NCBI RefSeq assembly: GCF_018618475.1
Contig: NZ_JACSMD010000002.1
Coordinates: forward strand, 283,049-347,048
DNA length: 64,000 nt
Source: Exiguobacterium sp. s122
GTDB lineage: Bacteria; Bacillota; Bacilli; Exiguobacteriales; Exiguobacteriaceae
Reading direction: 5' to 3'
Every line of letters starts with the position of its first letter. Position 1 is the stretch's first letter. Of this stretch, positions 44,986-55,308 are shown in pieces. Made by a program: the position numbers and the translations under genes. Below the pieces are notes generated by a model, which did no database searches, had not been told where the DNA came from, and was given only the letters and a program-made list of their open reading frames with translations.

Positions 44986-45873
44986 TCACTGTTGTGGCCG
45001 TGCTTTTGGGATTCGAATTCGAATCTCGACGAACCCGTCTTCTTCGACTTCTTCTGTTTCTACTTCGATGCCGGTCTTTCCGATCAGTTCGACCGAGTCG
45101 CGAATCGTATTGATGGCGATTCGTGTGTCCCGGGCAAAGCTCTTCGTTCGACGTGGCCGTTTTTTCGGTTTGCGCTTCTCTTCCTCAATCGGTGTGAGTA
45201 AAAATTCGACACGTTGCTCCGTCTCTTTGACGTTGTACTCTTGCTCGATAATCTCGAGTAGCACTTCTAGTTGCAACCGTTCTTCTTTTAACGGCAACAA
45301 GGCACGGGCATGCCGCTCGTTGATTTGACGATCGCGTAGGCAATGTTTGACGTCTTCCGGCAATTTCAACAGACGCAACTTGTTGGCGATGGTCGACTGG
45401 CTCTTTCCGAGACTTTTCGCAAGCGCGGCTTGCGTCAAGCCGTTCATCGCTAACAGACGCTCGTACGCCTCCGCTTCCTCGATTGGGCTGAGCTGTTCGC
45501 GTTGCAAGTTCTCGATCAATGCGAGTGCGGCGGTCGTATCGTCATCCATATCACGCACGATGGCTGGAATCGACGACCAACCGAGCGATTTGGCCGCACG
45601 AAAACGTCGCTCCCCGGCGATGATTTCATAGCGGTCAAGTTCGACTCGTCTGACAACGATTGGTTGAAGCAGACCGTGCTCTTGAATCGTTACGGCCAGT
45701 TCTTCAATTTTAGCCGGCTCGAACACTTTACGCGGTTGATAGCGGTTCGGAAGCAAAAGCGACAATTGAATCTCTTCTACTTGGTCGTGCGGTTTGACTT
45801 GCGCCATTTCCGTTACGGCCACTTCTTCTCGATTTCCAAACCACTTGGCAAATGTTTTCTTCAACGTCGGCAC
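44986..45873 (-). CDS. noc: Nucleoid occlusion protein Noc
   Basis: A ParB paralogue that binds NBS palindromes and stops division over DNA. The 295-residue protein has an N-terminal stretch with basic and aromatic residues (MPTLKKTFAKWFG) that fits the membrane-binding helix of Noc, GERRFRAAKS, 'ENLQREQLSPIEEAEAY' and the helix-turn-helix. A longer basic linker (RKPKKRPRR) lies before the C-domain. Position next to rsmG is the same as in Bacillus. A Noc-like site lies at 42124. Confidence 0.9.
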   Translation of the reverse strand: MPTLKKTFAKWFGNREEVAVTEMAQVKPHDQVEEIQLSLLLPNRYQPRKVFEPAKIEELAVTIQEHGLLQPIVVRRVELDRYEIIAGERRFRAAKSLGWSSIPAIVRDMDDDTTAALALIENLQREQLSPIEEAEAYERLLAMNGLTQAALAKSLGKSQSTIANKLRLLKLPEDVKHCLRDRQINERHARALLPLKEERLQLEVLLEIIEQEYNVKETEQRVEFLLTPIEEEKRKPKKRPRRTKSFARDTRIAINTIRDSVELIGKTGIEVETEEVEEDGFVEIRIRIPKARPQQ

Positions 45874-45885
45874 CCCTTATGTAAA

Positions 45886-45918
45886 AAAATAAGCAGACTC
45901 CCACCGGAATCTGCTTTT
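45886..45918 (-). terminator. Terminator between rsmG and noc
   Basis: Stem AAGCAGA with TCTGCTT and a run of seven T on the minus strand. Confidence 0.75.
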
Positions 45919-45934
45919 AGTTTCACGTGAAACA
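45919..45934. other. parS site (ParB nucleation)
   Basis: AGTTTCACGTGAAACA matches TGTTTCACGTGAAACA at 15 of 16 positions. It lies between rsmG and noc. Confidence 0.88.
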
Positions 45935-45941
45935 CGATTAC

Positions 45942-46658
45942 TCAGATTAGTGGCTCTTTCGCCGGTGTCCCCGCTTTACGCGGATATTTCCCAGGCGTTT
46001 TTCGTAATTTATCTACAATTACGATATTACGCTCACTCATCTCTCCTGGCAATAGGAACTGGTGTGTCGCTTTTACCTTCCCACCGAGTACCGCCAAGGC
46101 GTTTTTCGCGTCCACAAGTTCATCGGAAACTTTCGCTGCTTTGAGCGCTACGAACGTTCCACCGACTTTTGCAAGCGGTAAACAGTACTCAGCAAGTACC
46201 GTCATTCGGGCGACGGCGCGGGCCGTCACGACATCAAATTGCTCACGAAATTTTTTATTTTTTCCAAATTCCTCGGCCCGTCCGTGATGGAACGCGACCC
46301 CTTCGAGCTCAAGCGCAAGCGCGAGCTCATTTAAAAATGTGATGCGCTTGTTCAAGGAATCGATAATCGTCACATGGAGGTGCGGGTATAAAATTTTGAG
46401 CGGCAAGCTCGGGAATCCGGCGCCGGCTCCGACGTCACATACCGTCTCGACGGTCGTGAAGTCAAAATGAAACGCTGCGCTGAGCGAGTCATAAAAATGC
46501 TTCAAATAAACTTCTTCTTGATCCGTAATGGCCGTCAAGTTCATCTTCTCGTTCCATTCGACGAGCATCTCGAAATAGCGTTTGAACTGAGCGAGTTGTT
46601 TCTCACTCAATTCAAACCCTTCTGCTTGTAACGCCTCAATAAATTGGGATTCGTTCAT
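45942..46658 (-). CDS. rsmG: 16S rRNA (guanine-527-N7)-methyltransferase
   Basis: GidB. A 238-residue SAM enzyme with '[18 protein letters not shown]' as motif I and '[16 protein letters not shown]'. It modifies G527 near the streptomycin site. Four bases separate it from mnmG. Usual length and order mnmE-mnmG-rsmG-noc. Confidence 0.96.
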   Translation of the reverse strand: MNESQFIEALQAEGFELSEKQLAQFKRYFEMLVEWNEKMNLTAITDQEEVYLKHFYDSLSAAFHFDFTTVETVCDVGAGAGFPSLPLKILYPHLHVTIIDSLNKRITFLNELALALELEGVAFHHGRAEEFGKNKKFREQFDVVTARAVARMTVLAEYCLPLAKVGGTFVALKAAKVSDELVDAKNALAVLGGKVKATHQFLLPGEMSERNIVIVDKLRKTPGKYPRKAGTPAKEPLI

Positions 46659-46662
46659 CGTC

Positions 46663-48549
46663 TCACTCCACCGTCGCGTATTGTCCTTGCTCGATATAGA
46701 CGAGTAAGATCGACACGTCAGCCGGGTTTACCCCGGAAATACGTGACGCTTGCCCAATCGAGAGCGGACGCACTTGTTTCAACTTTTGTTTCGCCTCTGT
46801 CGCTAAGCCGCCAATCGCGTCATAGTCGAGGTTTTCAGGGATTCGCTTCTCTTCCATCCGTCGCATCTTCTCGACTTGTTCAAGTTGTTTTGAGATATAC
46901 CCCTCATACTTCACTTGAATCTCGACTTGTTCGGCGACGTCAGCCGGCAATTCAACCGGTGCCGACACGACGGTCGTGAGTGCCGCATACGTTACTTCTG
47001 GTCGCTTCAACAAAATGTTCGCATGTGTCGCTTCTTTCAGCGGGTTCGCCCCAACTGACTCGAGCATTGCGTTCATGTCTTCTGTCGGCTTGACGACGAG
47101 CGACTCTAGTCGTTTCACTTCTTTCGCGATCGCTTCGCGCTTCTCGTTCAATTGTGAATGACGTTCTTCTGAAAGCAAGCCGATGTCATAACCGATATCG
47201 CTCAAGCGAAGGTCGGCATTGTCGTGACGCAACAACAATCGATACTCAGCCCGTGACGTCAAGAGACGGTACGGTTCGTTCGTGCCTTTCGTGACGAGGT
47301 CGTCAATCAAGACGCCGATATACGCTTGCGAGCGATCCAAAATGACCGGGTCTTTCCCGAGCACTTTGCACGCTGCGTTAATCCCGGCCATGACCCCTTG
47401 TCCAGCCGCTTCCTCGTATCCGCTCGTCCCGTTGATTTGTCCGGCCGTGAACAGTCCCTCCATCGCTTTCGTCTCGAGTGTCGGCCAAAGCTGAGTTGGC
47501 ACGACCGCATCGTATTCGATTGCGTAGCCTGGACGCATCATCTCCGAGTTCTCAAGTCCCGGAATCGTCCGGAGCATTTGATGTTGCACATCTTCTGGCA
47601 TACTCGTCGAGAAACCTTGCACGTAAATTTCTTCCGTGTCGCGTCCTTCTGGCTCGAGGAAGATTTGGTGACGCGGCTTGTCGTTGAAACGAACGACTTT
47701 GTCTTCAATCGACGGACAGTAGCGTGGACCGGTCCCTTTGATTGCGCCTGAATACATCGGTGAACGATGCAAGTTCTCGTCAATCAATTGATGGGTCCGT
47801 TCGCTCGTGTACGTGAGCCAACACGGAATTTGTTCAATCGGGTCGAGGTCTTTCGACGTGTACGAGAACAGGGACGGATTGTCGTCACCTGGCTGAATCT
47901 CTGTCTTCGAATAGTCAATCGTCTTCCCGTCGATGCGAGGTGGTGTGCCGGTTTTGAAACGGACGAGCTCGATTCCGAGTTCTTCGAGATGCTTCGACAG
48001 TTCGACCGATGGCATCTGGTTGTTCGGACCGCTCTCATACGACAGTTCGCCAATGATAATTTGACCGCGCATGAACGTCCCCGTCGTGACGATGACTGCT
48101 TTGGCGCGATATTCCGATCCCGTGTTCGTCACGACACCCGCGATTTTTCCGTCCTCGATGAGGAGACGCTCGACGAGCGCTTGACGAAGAAGCAAGTTCG
48201 GTTCGTCTTCTAGCACTTTTTTCATGTGATTTTGATATTGGAATTTGTCCGCCTGGGCACGAAGCGCGCGTACCGCTGGACCTTTCGATGTGTTGAGCAT
48301 CTTCATTTGAATATATGTCGCGTCAATCGCTTTCGCCATCTCGCCGCCGAGCGCATCGATTTCGCGAACGACAATCCCTTTTGCCGGTCCGCCGATTGAC
48401 GGGTTGCAATACATGAACCCGACCATGTCTGGGTTCATCGTCAGCATTGCCGTTTTCGCGCCCATGCGCGCCGACGCAAGTGCCGCCTCGATGCCTGCGT
48501 GCCCGGCCCCGATGACAATGACGTCAAACTCGCCTGCCGTATAAGCCAT
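46663..48549 (-). CDS. mnmG: tRNA uridine 5-carboxymethylaminomethyl enzyme MnmG
   Basis: GidA. The FAD-dependent half of the MnmE-MnmG complex, which modifies wobble U34. The 628-residue protein has the FAD site '[19 protein letters not shown]', the conserved '[10 protein letters not shown]' with active-site Cys near 'MYCNPS', and '[19 protein letters not shown]'. AGGAGG precedes the ATG. 15 bases after mnmE. Confidence 0.97.
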   Translation of the reverse strand: MAYTAGEFDVIVIGAGHAGIEAALASARMGAKTAMLTMNPDMVGFMYCNPSIGGPAKGIVVREIDALGGEMAKAIDATYIQMKMLNTSKGPAVRALRAQADKFQYQNHMKKVLEDEPNLLLRQALVERLLIEDGKIAGVVTNTGSEYRAKAVIVTTGTFMRGQIIIGELSYESGPNNQMPSVELSKHLEELGIELVRFKTGTPPRIDGKTIDYSKTEIQPGDDNPSLFSYTSKDLDPIEQIPCWLTYTSERTHQLIDENLHRSPMYSGAIKGTGPRYCPSIEDKVVRFNDKPRHQIFLEPEGRDTEEIYVQGFSTSMPEDVQHQMLRTIPGLENSEMMRPGYAIEYDAVVPTQLWPTLETKAMEGLFTAGQINGTSGYEEAAGQGVMAGINAACKVLGKDPVILDRSQAYIGVLIDDLVTKGTNEPYRLLTSRAEYRLLLRHDNADLRLSDIGYDIGLLSEERHSQLNEKREAIAKEVKRLESLVVKPTEDMNAMLESVGANPLKEATHANILLKRPEVTYAALTTVVSAPVELPADVAEQVEIQVKYEGYISKQLEQVEKMRRMEEKRIPENLDYDAIGGLATEAKQKLKQVRPLSIGQASRISGVNPADVSILLVYIEQGQYATVE

Positions 48550-48564
48550 AGTATTTCCTCCTTC

Positions 48565-49944
48565 TTATTTACCAAGACAAAACTGTGAAAAGAGTTGGTC
48601 AATCAAGCTTTCTTGGACCGTATCGCCATTGATTTCGCCGAGTGTATCCCACGCCCGTCGTAAATCGATTTGCACCATATCGATTGGCATGTTCATGAGG
48701 GCGCTACCGAGCGCCTCATCGATTTGCTCAATCGTCTGTTTAATGAGTTGAATGTGTCGAGCGTTCGAGATATATGTCATATCCTGTGACTCGACTCCTT
48801 TAGCGAAGAACAAGTTCGAAATCGCCTTCTCAAGCGCATCAATTCCTTCTTCTAATAACAGCGAAGTGGCGACAATCGGACGCCCAGCCGCTAGTTTCTC
48901 TAGCTTAGAAGAATCCATGTTTTGTGGCAAGTCCGTCTTATTGATGATAATGATCGCATTCATGCCTGAAATCGCTTCGAATAACGCCTCATCTTCCGGT
49001 GTCAGTCCTTCGTGTCCGTTCAAGACGAGTAGGATCAAGTCTGCGCCGGCAAGTGCTTGCCGCGACTTCTCGACCCCAATCCGTTCGACGATGTCTTCGG
49101 TTTCCCGAATCCCGGCCGTGTCAATCAGTTTGAGCGGTACCCCTTTGACGTTGACGTATTCTTCAATCGTATCGCGCGTCGTACCGGCGATGTCCGTCAC
49201 GATCGCTTTCGTTTCTTGAACGAGCGTGTTCATGAGCGACGACTTCCCGACGTTCGGACGGCCGATAATGGCCGTCGCGAGGCCTTCTCGTAAAATCTTG
49301 CCTTGACGAGCTGTCTCGAGGAGTTGCTCGAGAATCCGCTTCACCTCTCCGGCCTTCTCTTCGACGATTGCTTGCGTCATCTCTTCGGCGTCGTACTCCG
49401 GGTAGTCGATATTCACTTCGACAGCCGCGATCGTCTCGAGCAACTGTTGGCGCAACTCGCGAACGAGGCGAGACAAGCGTCCTTCCATCTGAGACATCGC
49501 CACGTTCATGGCCCGGTCCGTCTTCGCGCGAATCAAATCCATGACGGCCTCGGCTTGTGACAAGTCGATGCGGCCGTTCAAAAAGGCGCGTTTTGTGAAC
49601 TCGCCTGGTTCTGCTAAGCGGACGTTCGGTTGTTCAAGGATCAACTCGAGGACACGATTGACCGCGACAATCCCACCGTGGCAATTGATTTCGACGACGT
49701 CTTCTCGTGTGAACGTCTTTGGCGCCCGCATGATGCTGACCATCACTTCGTCCACGACTTCTTCTGTCGCTGGACGCTTCAATTTGCCGTAATGAATCGT
49801 GTGTGACTCGACTTCCGTCAAGTTTTTTCCAGAAAATACGCGTGCCACCGTCTCGACGGACCGGTCGCCGGACAAGCGGACGATTCCGATTGCCCCTTCA
49901 CCCATCGGTGTCGAGATGGCTGTAATCGTGTCAAACTCTAGCAT
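48565..49944 (-). CDS. mnmE: tRNA modification GTPase MnmE
   Basis: ThdF/TrmE. The 459-residue GTPase has an N-terminal folate-binding domain, a helical domain and an inserted G domain with [10 protein letters not shown], '[10 protein letters not shown]' and NKTD, ending in the catalytic C-terminal CLGK. GGAGGG precedes the ATG at 49944. It heads the mnmE-mnmG-rsmG unit. In most Bacilli jag follows on its upstream side; here a plus-strand nucleotidyltransferase gene does. Confidence 0.97.
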   Translation of the reverse strand: MLEFDTITAISTPMGEGAIGIVRLSGDRSVETVARVFSGKNLTEVESHTIHYGKLKRPATEEVVDEVMVSIMRAPKTFTREDVVEINCHGGIVAVNRVLELILEQPNVRLAEPGEFTKRAFLNGRIDLSQAEAVMDLIRAKTDRAMNVAMSQMEGRLSRLVRELRQQLLETIAAVEVNIDYPEYDAEEMTQAIVEEKAGEVKRILEQLLETARQGKILREGLATAIIGRPNVGKSSLMNTLVQETKAIVTDIAGTTRDTIEEYVNVKGVPLKLIDTAGIRETEDIVERIGVEKSRQALAGADLILLVLNGHEGLTPEDEALFEAISGMNAIIIINKTDLPQNMDSSKLEKLAAGRPIVATSLLLEEGIDALEKAISNLFFAKGVESQDMTYISNARHIQLIKQTIEQIDEALGSALMNMPIDMVQIDLRRAWDTLGEINGDTVQESLIDQLFSQFCLGK

Positions 49945-50049
49945 CGTTCTCTCCCTCCAAACTCCCAAGCTTCTTCTATCATATGCATAACGAACCTACT
50001 ATACACGATATTTGACTTGAACGAAAGGGTCGGACTTCTCAGGATTTTA

Positions 50050-50079
50050 TTGCGTTCTCTCGACTCATTTTCGTACAAT
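50050..50079 (+). promoter_or_regulatory. Possible promoter of the nucleotidyltransferase at 50115
   Basis: TTGCGT, 18 bases, TACAAT, ending 35 bases before the start codon. Confidence 0.45.
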
Positions 50080-50114
50080 AAAGTAATATATTTCCAAAGA
50101 GGGAGTGTAGTTTG

Positions 50115-50870
50115 ATGCGACAACAAGTAGCCATCCAAGTATTGACGGAGGCGTTGCGTGAGGATGACGCCGTCGAAGCGATTTTTTTGAAGGGATCGTT
50201 CGGACGCGGTGAAGGGGACGAGCATTCCGATGTCGATTTATACGTCCTCGTCGCTGAAGGGGATGTGGATTCGTTTTTGACGCGACGACATGACCATCTC
50301 GCCACGTATCGTCCGATTCTATTAACGGACGAGATTCATATTATCGCTCCGCAGCTCATCGTCGTGTATGACGATTTCTTACACGTCGATTTGTTCACCG
50401 TCACGATTGAGACGTTAACTAATCAGGACGAGGTGACCGTTCTCTATGATCCTAAAGCGCGACTCAAATCACACCGTTCGACGCTGACATTGTCGGATGA
50501 TGCGCTCTTCAATCATGCCTTCGACGCGATTTGGTTCTTCTTTCAATACACGAAGGCGCGCGATCGAGGAAACGACATCTGGGCGACCGAGATGCTTCGC
50601 CAAGGGATGAGCCATTTCGCTTATGTGCTCGCGGCACATTATGATTCAGCCCGTTCAACGCTCGGCTTGAAGGACGTGGCGGCACGGGGGGTGCTTCCGC
50701 TCAGCGAGTGGTACGAGCGACTCACCCCGTCACAGCATGCTTCCGCCGCTACGGAATATGTCCGTCGCCTTGAGGCAGAGGAGGCGTTTTTAACGTCCAT
50801 CGTAGGCTTCGAACGAATCGAGACGTTTTATCGACAGTTGCTACATCGTGAAAAAAGCCGCCTCGTGTGA
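50115..50870 (+). CDS. Stand-alone nucleotidyltransferase-fold protein
   Basis: A 251-residue protein. 'FLKGSFGRGEGDEHSDVDLYVLV' holds the GS and DxD motifs of pol-beta-type transferases, and a helical C-terminal half follows. It shares the GS-(x)n-DEHSD-[IV]-DL form with the protein at 14220. The substrate is unknown; aminoglycoside-type activity cannot be claimed. ATG at 50115 follows GGGAG. It lies against the strand of its neighbours, in the place where jag would be expected. Confidence 0.72.
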   Translation: MRQQVAIQVLTEALREDDAVEAIFLKGSFGRGEGDEHSDVDLYVLVAEGDVDSFLTRRHDHLATYRPILLTDEIHIIAPQLIVVYDDFLHVDLFTVTIETLTNQDEVTVLYDPKARLKSHRSTLTLSDDALFNHAFDAIWFFFQYTKARDRGNDIWATEMLRQGMSHFAYVLAAHYDSARSTLGLKDVAARGVLPLSEWYERLTPSQHASAATEYVRRLEAEEAFLTSIVGFERIETFYRQLLHREKSRLV

Positions 50871-50880
50871 GGCGGCTCTT
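50850..50880. terminator. Bidirectional terminator
   Basis: Stem GCCGCCTC with GAGGCGGC and a four-base loop, flanked by A6 on the left, between the converging nucleotidyltransferase and DUF308 genes. Confidence 0.8.
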
Positions 50881-51422
50881 CATATGACTTGGCGTCTCGA
50901 TCGGCGCAGCGTGATATATAAAATGAGTTCCATCACCCCGACAGCAATCAAGAAGCCTCCGAACAATTGAAACAAGACGAGCAGGCTACTGAACGGGTTC
51001 GTCACGAGGAGAAGCCCAATGCCGAGCCAAAGTAAACTCGTCACAAGAAAGTACATCCATCGGTTCGCCATCACACGGCGGTAGCCAAAAGCCTGAACGA
51101 GACGGATGATACCACCGAACAAAAACAAAAGGCCGATAAAAATTGGAAGTAGGCTCGCGAGCACTTCAGCAAAAAAGAAGACGATGAGTGCAATCACCAA
51201 ATAAATGATGCCCATAAAAAACGACGGTGGTAATCCGTTACGACGGTAGCGAACCCCTTGTACGATGGCCCAAAGTCCGAGAATTGCAAAATAGCCAGCT
51301 ACAACATAGACAATGACGTCAAAGAAGAAACGCGGATTCCATAAGATCAATACGCCGACGAGCACATATACCGCTGCTTGGACGAGCGTGGAACGCTCCA
51401 ATCGCTTGATTAACGTCTCCAT
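50880..51422 (-). CDS. DUF308 (HdeD-like) membrane protein
   Basis: A 180-residue protein with six predicted helices in three similar pairs ('VYVLVGVLILWNPRFFFDVIVYVVAGYFAILG' sense, then two more), the HdeD/DUF308 layout. E. coli HdeD is tied to acid resistance, but the role here is unknown. AAAGGAG precedes the ATG. It lies upstream of no obvious partner and is separated from yidC by that gene's terminator. Confidence 0.78.
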   Translation of the reverse strand: METLIKRLERSTLVQAAVYVLVGVLILWNPRFFFDVIVYVVAGYFAILGLWAIVQGVRYRRNGLPPSFFMGIIYLVIALIVFFFAEVLASLLPIFIGLLFLFGGIIRLVQAFGYRRVMANRWMYFLVTSLLWLGIGLLLVTNPFSSLLVLFQLFGGFLIAVGVMELILYITLRRSRRQVI

Positions 51423-51493
51423 CGGAAAGACTCCTTTCTTCTTAAAGTAGTATTACTCTTCTATTCCCGTCTTCCTTCCACTTCTACCTAAAC

Positions 51494-51528
51494 AAAAACA
51501 GCTGCGACTCAAGAAGTCACAGCTGTTT
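51494..51528 (-). terminator. yidC terminator
   Basis: Stem AAACAGCTG with CAGCTGTTT, inner pairs GACT/AGTC, T run on the minus strand. Confidence 0.82.
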
Positions 51529-51532
51529 GGCA

Positions 51533-52393
51533 TTATTTACGTTTTTTCTTTTTGTTCTTTTTCTCTTCTTCCGCGAGAGCGGCACGTTCTGCTTCTTTCG
51601 CCGCAATCTTCGCTTCCGCTTGAACTTTCATCTTCTCACGCATTGGGAGCATGATCGCCATCGTCACGATAATCGAGATGATGTAACCGACAACCCAGTA
51701 CATCGAAAGCGCGGCCGGAAGGGTGATCGACATGACGAAGATCATGACCGGGAAGATGTAGAGCATCATTTTCAATTGTGGGTTCTGTTCTTGACCAGCC
51801 ATTGAAATCTTTTGCTGCGCGTACGTCAAAATCGCTGCAAGAATTGGCAAGATGAACGTCGGGTCTGGTGCCCCGAGGTCGAACCAGAGGAAACGTGCTT
51901 CAAAGATTTCAGGCGTCCGACGAATCGCATCATAGAAAGCGAAGAGAATCGGCATTTGAATCAAGATTGGCAAACAACCAGCAAGCGGGTTGATTTGATA
52001 CTCTTGATACATTTTCATCATTTCTTCTTGCAATTTGCGTTGTGTCTCTTGGTCTTTCGAGCTGTATTTCTCACGAAGCTTCAACATTTCCGGTTGCAAT
52101 ACTTGCATCGCACCCATACTCTTCGTTTGCTTGATCATGAGCGGTAAAATCAACAGACGGACGATAATCGTCGCAACGATAATCGAGTAACCGTATTGCC
52201 ATGTGCCACCAATCAAGTAAGCTGCTTCTTTCAATAACCAGGCAAGTGGCCAAACAAAGTATTTCGCCCAGAAGCCTTCTGTCTCAGCCGTAATCGGCTC
52301 TCCTTGGATCGTCGAAGGGTCGACACAACCGGCCATCAACATAATGACACCGGTCATAACGGCTAACAATCCTAATTTTAGCTGTTTGCTCAT
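51533..52393 (-). CDS. yidC: Membrane protein insertase YidC (SpoIIIJ/OxaA)
   Basis: Inserts membrane proteins alone or with SecYEG. The 286-residue lipoprotein precursor has a lipobox, LMAGC (Cys at about 22), and five transmembrane segments. It has the hydrophilic-groove Arg in 'ATIIVRLLILPLMIKQ' and a Lys-rich tail 'EEEKKNKKKKRK' that can contact ribosomes. GGAGGA precedes the ATG at 52393. The usual neighbour jag is absent on its downstream side. Confidence 0.95.
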   Translation of the reverse strand: MSKQLKLGLLAVMTGVIMLMAGCVDPSTIQGEPITAETEGFWAKYFVWPLAWLLKEAAYLIGGTWQYGYSIIVATIIVRLLILPLMIKQTKSMGAMQVLQPEMLKLREKYSSKDQETQRKLQEEMMKMYQEYQINPLAGCLPILIQMPILFAFYDAIRRTPEIFEARFLWFDLGAPDPTFILPILAAILTYAQQKISMAGQEQNPQLKMMLYIFPVMIFVMSITLPAALSMYWVVGYIISIIVTMAIMLPMREKMKVQAEAKIAAKEAERAALAEEEKKNKKKKRK

Positions 52394-52512
52394 AGTTCCT
52401 CCTACACTTTCTGTATCGATTCTTTTTTGCTTCATCTCACGTCTATCGGTCAATCCTGATTCGTTCGCGTTATATATGAAAGAACAAGTCCGAATTGTCA
52501 TGAGCGGTCGGC

Positions 52513-52851
52513 TTATTTTGACTTCCAAACTTTCGCCCGTTTAAAGACGTGCTTTAAACTCTCTGTCACTTCATCTTGTGTGAGCGCCGTTGCCGGTTTT
52601 CGTGCGATGATGACGTATTGATGAGGGGCGACGTTCGGTTCAAGTAAGCGAAGCGATTCACGCATGAGCCGTTTCATCCGGTTCCGTTCCACAGCATTTC
52701 CTAACTTTTTGCTGACGGAAAGTCCAACCCGAAAATGAGCTTGATCCGCTTTGAGCGTGTAGACGACAAACTGACGATTGGCCACGGAGTGTCCTTCGCG
52801 AAACACCGCTTGGAACTCTTCATTCTTTTGCAAACGGTATTCTTTTTTCAA
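52513..52851 (-). CDS. rnpA: Ribonuclease P protein component
   Basis: A protein cofactor of the tRNA 5'-processing ribozyme. The product starts '(L)KKEYRLQKNEEFQAVFR' and has the RNR motif region 'LGNAVERNRMKRLMRESLR'. TTG at 52851 is preferred, with GGAG eight bases before it, giving 112 residues. Longer readings add an unrelated head. It lies between rpmH and yidC in the usual order. Confidence 0.94.
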   Translation of the reverse strand: MKKEYRLQKNEEFQAVFREGHSVANRQFVVYTLKADQAHFRVGLSVSKKLGNAVERNRMKRLMRESLRLLEPNVAPHQYVIIARKPATALTQDEVTESLKHVFKRAKVWKSK

Positions 52852-52952
52852 AATTCTCACTCCATCCTTCGGTTCAAAAATCGTCAACTAACATCATACC
52901 ATATCCCTTTCGATTCAACGAGGGCGAATCAAACTTTTCAATTTGAATGTGA

Positions 52953-52993
52953 CAAAAAAAAGATTGCCCGAGGAGTGATCCTCAGGCAATCTT
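52953..52993 (-). terminator. rpmH terminator
   Basis: Stem AGATTGCC with GGCAATCT, inner CTCAGG/CCGAGG part, then eight T on the minus strand. Read-through must supply rnpA unless it has its own promoter. Confidence 0.8.
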
Positions 52994-53003
52994 GTGAGTT
53001 TAA

Positions 53004-53138
53004 TTAGACAGTCAAGGCTTTGCGGCCTTTACGACGGCGAGCTGCAAGAATGTTGCGGCCGTTTTTCGTCGCCATACGCGCACGGAATCCGTGAACTTTT
53101 TTACGCTTACGGTTGTTCGGGTTAAACGTTGGTTTCAT
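53004..53138 (-). CDS. rpmH: 50S ribosomal protein L34
   Basis: A 44-residue very basic protein starting [20 protein letters not shown] and ending 'RKGRKALTV', an unmistakable L34. GGAGGTG precedes the ATG at 53138. A consensus promoter lies 70 bases upstream. It borders oriC as in nearly all Firmicutes. Confidence 0.97.
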   Translation of the reverse strand: MKPTFNPNNRKRKKVHGFRARMATKNGRNILAARRRKGRKALTV

Positions 53139-53206
53139 GGTTAAGCACCTCCTCAAGGTTAACGCTCTATTAGCAAGTTATAGTTTCATTTAAGGCAGTC
53201 TTTAAG

Positions 53207-53235
53207 ATTATATAAACTGTCACCCCGAATGTCAA
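53207..53235 (-). promoter_or_regulatory. rpmH promoter (perfect consensus)
   Basis: Minus strand TTGACA, 17 bases, TATAAT: full sigma-A consensus with ideal spacing. Confidence 0.88.
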
Positions 53236-53931
53236 TCCATTTTCCCGAGGTTTTCCTTGAACCGTCATCAATGAGCGGGGCAGGGCGACTGGATCCGAAA
53301 GATTGAGTTAGTTAGGTACGTTTTTTCACTCGTCCTGTCCGCAGGGAAAAAGAAGATTGATGAACAATTAACATGAAAGAGGGTGTCATCTTTACAAATA
53401 GCCCAACGAAGCCGTTTTATCCACATCATCCGTAAGTTATCCACACTTATATGTGAATAACTCCTCTTTTTTCAACAAACGAAACCTTCAAAATTTCATT
53501 TTTTCGTTTTCCTCTCTTACAAAAACGTTCGTCCTTTTTCACGCTTCCTCTTTTGTGCATAACTTTTTTTATTTTCCTGTCTTACCTTCTACTTTATCCA
53601 CAACATATCCACAGTTTATCCACACTATACACAGCATGTGGATAACTACCTGTGGATTGTTTTCCCTATCTGTGGATAAATACCGAAAAGCGTTGCCACG
53701 TCTATTTTATTTTGATAAACTGAATGTGCACAAACTTGTGGATGAACTTTTAGGCAAAACAAGATATACACAGGCTGTGGATAACTGTTATCCCCATAAT
53801 CAACATCGTGTGGATAACTTTATCCACAGTTTTTGTTCTCTGTGGATAATCCTAGTATCTACTATAGAATAGTGATTGTGTATATCGTGTGAATAAGTTT
53901 CGCCTACATAACCGGTAAAGGAGGTCTTTCA
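53236..53931. other. oriC, upstream part (rpmH-dnaA gap) with DnaA boxes
   Basis: At least nine perfect DnaA boxes. TTATCCACA occurs at 53417, 53437, 53594, 53616 and 53820. TGTGGATAA occurs at 53637, 53671, 53776, 53809 and 53841. One- or two-base variants lie at 53452, 53605, 53651, 53737 and 53788. No gene is present; reading frames here are built from repeats of the boxes. The first 170 bases hold no boxes. A weak TTGTTC-N17-TATCTA (53833-53861) among the last boxes may be the dnaA promoter, which would allow autorepression. Confidence 0.92.
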
Positions 53932-55308
53932 TTGAACAATGCTCAGGAGATTTGGAGAAACGTGTTGTCGTTGATTGAAGAAGAGGAACGAACACCGAAA
54001 GCAAGTTTCGATATGTGGTTGAAATCAACCGAAGGTGTTTCGTTAATGGGGACGACGCTCGTCGTCTCGGCGCCAGCCAGCTTTATCGTGACATGGCTCG
54101 AGCGTCAATACTTATCGCTCTTGCAAGATACGATCGAAGAAGTGACGAACAGTCAGCTTGAGATTCATTTTATTGAAGAGTCACAGGCACACAAGTATGC
54201 CCCTGCGGACGGACGAGTAAAAGAGACGATCGCGGTCACCGAAACAAAGGAACAACCGCTTCCAGTTCTATCAAAAGAGGAAGCGAGCCTCGGTCAACTG
54301 AACGACAAGTATATCTTTGAAACGTTCGTCATCGGTTCAGGTAATCGTTTTGCCCATGCAGCGTCGCTCGCCGTAGCTGAGGCACCGGCACGAGCATACA
54401 ATCCGCTCTTCATTTATGGAGGTGTCGGGTTAGGGAAGACACACCTCATGCATGCGATTGGTCATTATGTGAAAGGGCAAAAGCCTGGGGCCCGAATCGC
54501 TTACGTTTCATCTGAGAAGTTCACGAACGAGTTCATCAACTCTATCCGAGATAACAAGACGGAAGAGTTCCGCAACCGTTATCGGAACATCGATGTGCTC
54601 TTAATCGATGACATTCAGTTCTTGGCCGGCAAAGAACAAACACAGGAAGAGTTCTTCCATACGTTCAATGCGCTCCACAACGATCAAAAACAAATCGTCA
54701 TCTCAAGTGACCGTCCACCGAAAGAAATCCCGACGCTTGAGGATCGTTTACGCTCACGTTTCGAGTGGGGGTTAATCACAGACATTACGCCACCTGACTT
54801 AGAGACGCGAATTGCCATTTTGCGTAAAAAAGCAACGGCAGAAGAGCTCGATATCTCAAACGACGTCATGTTGTACATTGCGAATCAAATTGACACGAAC
54901 ATTCGTGAGCTCGAAGGGGCATTGACTCGAGTCGTCGCCTACGCGAAACTCGTCGGCCGTCCCATCGATCCGGATGTGGCCGCTGAGGCGCTTCACAACA
55001 TTATGCCGGTACAAGAAGCAAAGAAAATCGTCATCCGAGACATTCAAGAAATCGTCGGACGTCACTTTAATATAGAAGTCGACGAGTTAAAAGCGAAGAA
55101 ACGGACGAAGACGCTCGCCTTCCCAAGACAAATCGCGATGTATTTATCACGGGAGATGACAGAGAGTTCACTTCCGAAGATTGGGGAAGAGTTTGGGGGA
55201 CGGGACCATACGACCGTCATCCACGCCCATGAGAAAATTAGCACGCTGTTAAAGAACGATTCTGAGATGCAAGAGACGATTCAAGCGTTAAAGAAAGCCT
55301 TAACGTAA
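53932..55308 (+). CDS. dnaA: Chromosomal replication initiator DnaA
   Basis: An AAA+ initiator that binds DnaA boxes and opens oriC. The 458-residue protein has domain I (1-85), a linker, the AAA+ core with Walker A '[10 protein letters not shown]' and Walker B 'LLIDDIQFL', and the C-terminal DNA-binding domain with '[14 protein letters not shown]'. It starts at TTG with AAAGGAGG seven bases upstream. DnaA boxes lie on both sides. Confidence 0.98.
   Translation: MNNAQEIWRNVLSLIEEEERTPKASFDMWLKSTEGVSLMGTTLVVSAPASFIVTWLERQYLSLLQDTIEEVTNSQLEIHFIEESQAHKYAPADGRVKETIAVTETKEQPLPVLSKEEASLGQLNDKYIFETFVIGSGNRFAHAASLAVAEAPARAYNPLFIYGGVGLGKTHLMHAIGHYVKGQKPGARIAYVSSEKFTNEFINSIRDNKTEEFRNRYRNIDVLLIDDIQFLAGKEQTQEEFFHTFNALHNDQKQIVISSDRPPKEIPTLEDRLRSRFEWGLITDITPPDLETRIAILRKKATAEELDISNDVMLYIANQIDTNIRELEGALTRVVAYAKLVGRPIDPDVAAEALHNIMPVQEAKKIVIRDIQEIVGRHFNIEVDELKAKKRTKTLAFPRQIAMYLSREMTESSLPKIGEEFGGRDHTTVIHAHEKISTLLKNDSEMQETIQALKKALT

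Noticed and set aside
53453..53872. A 139-codon plus-strand reading frame in the rpmH-dnaA gap
   Set aside because: It is made of oriC DnaA boxes and AT-rich sequence, has no ribosome site and no protein-like composition.
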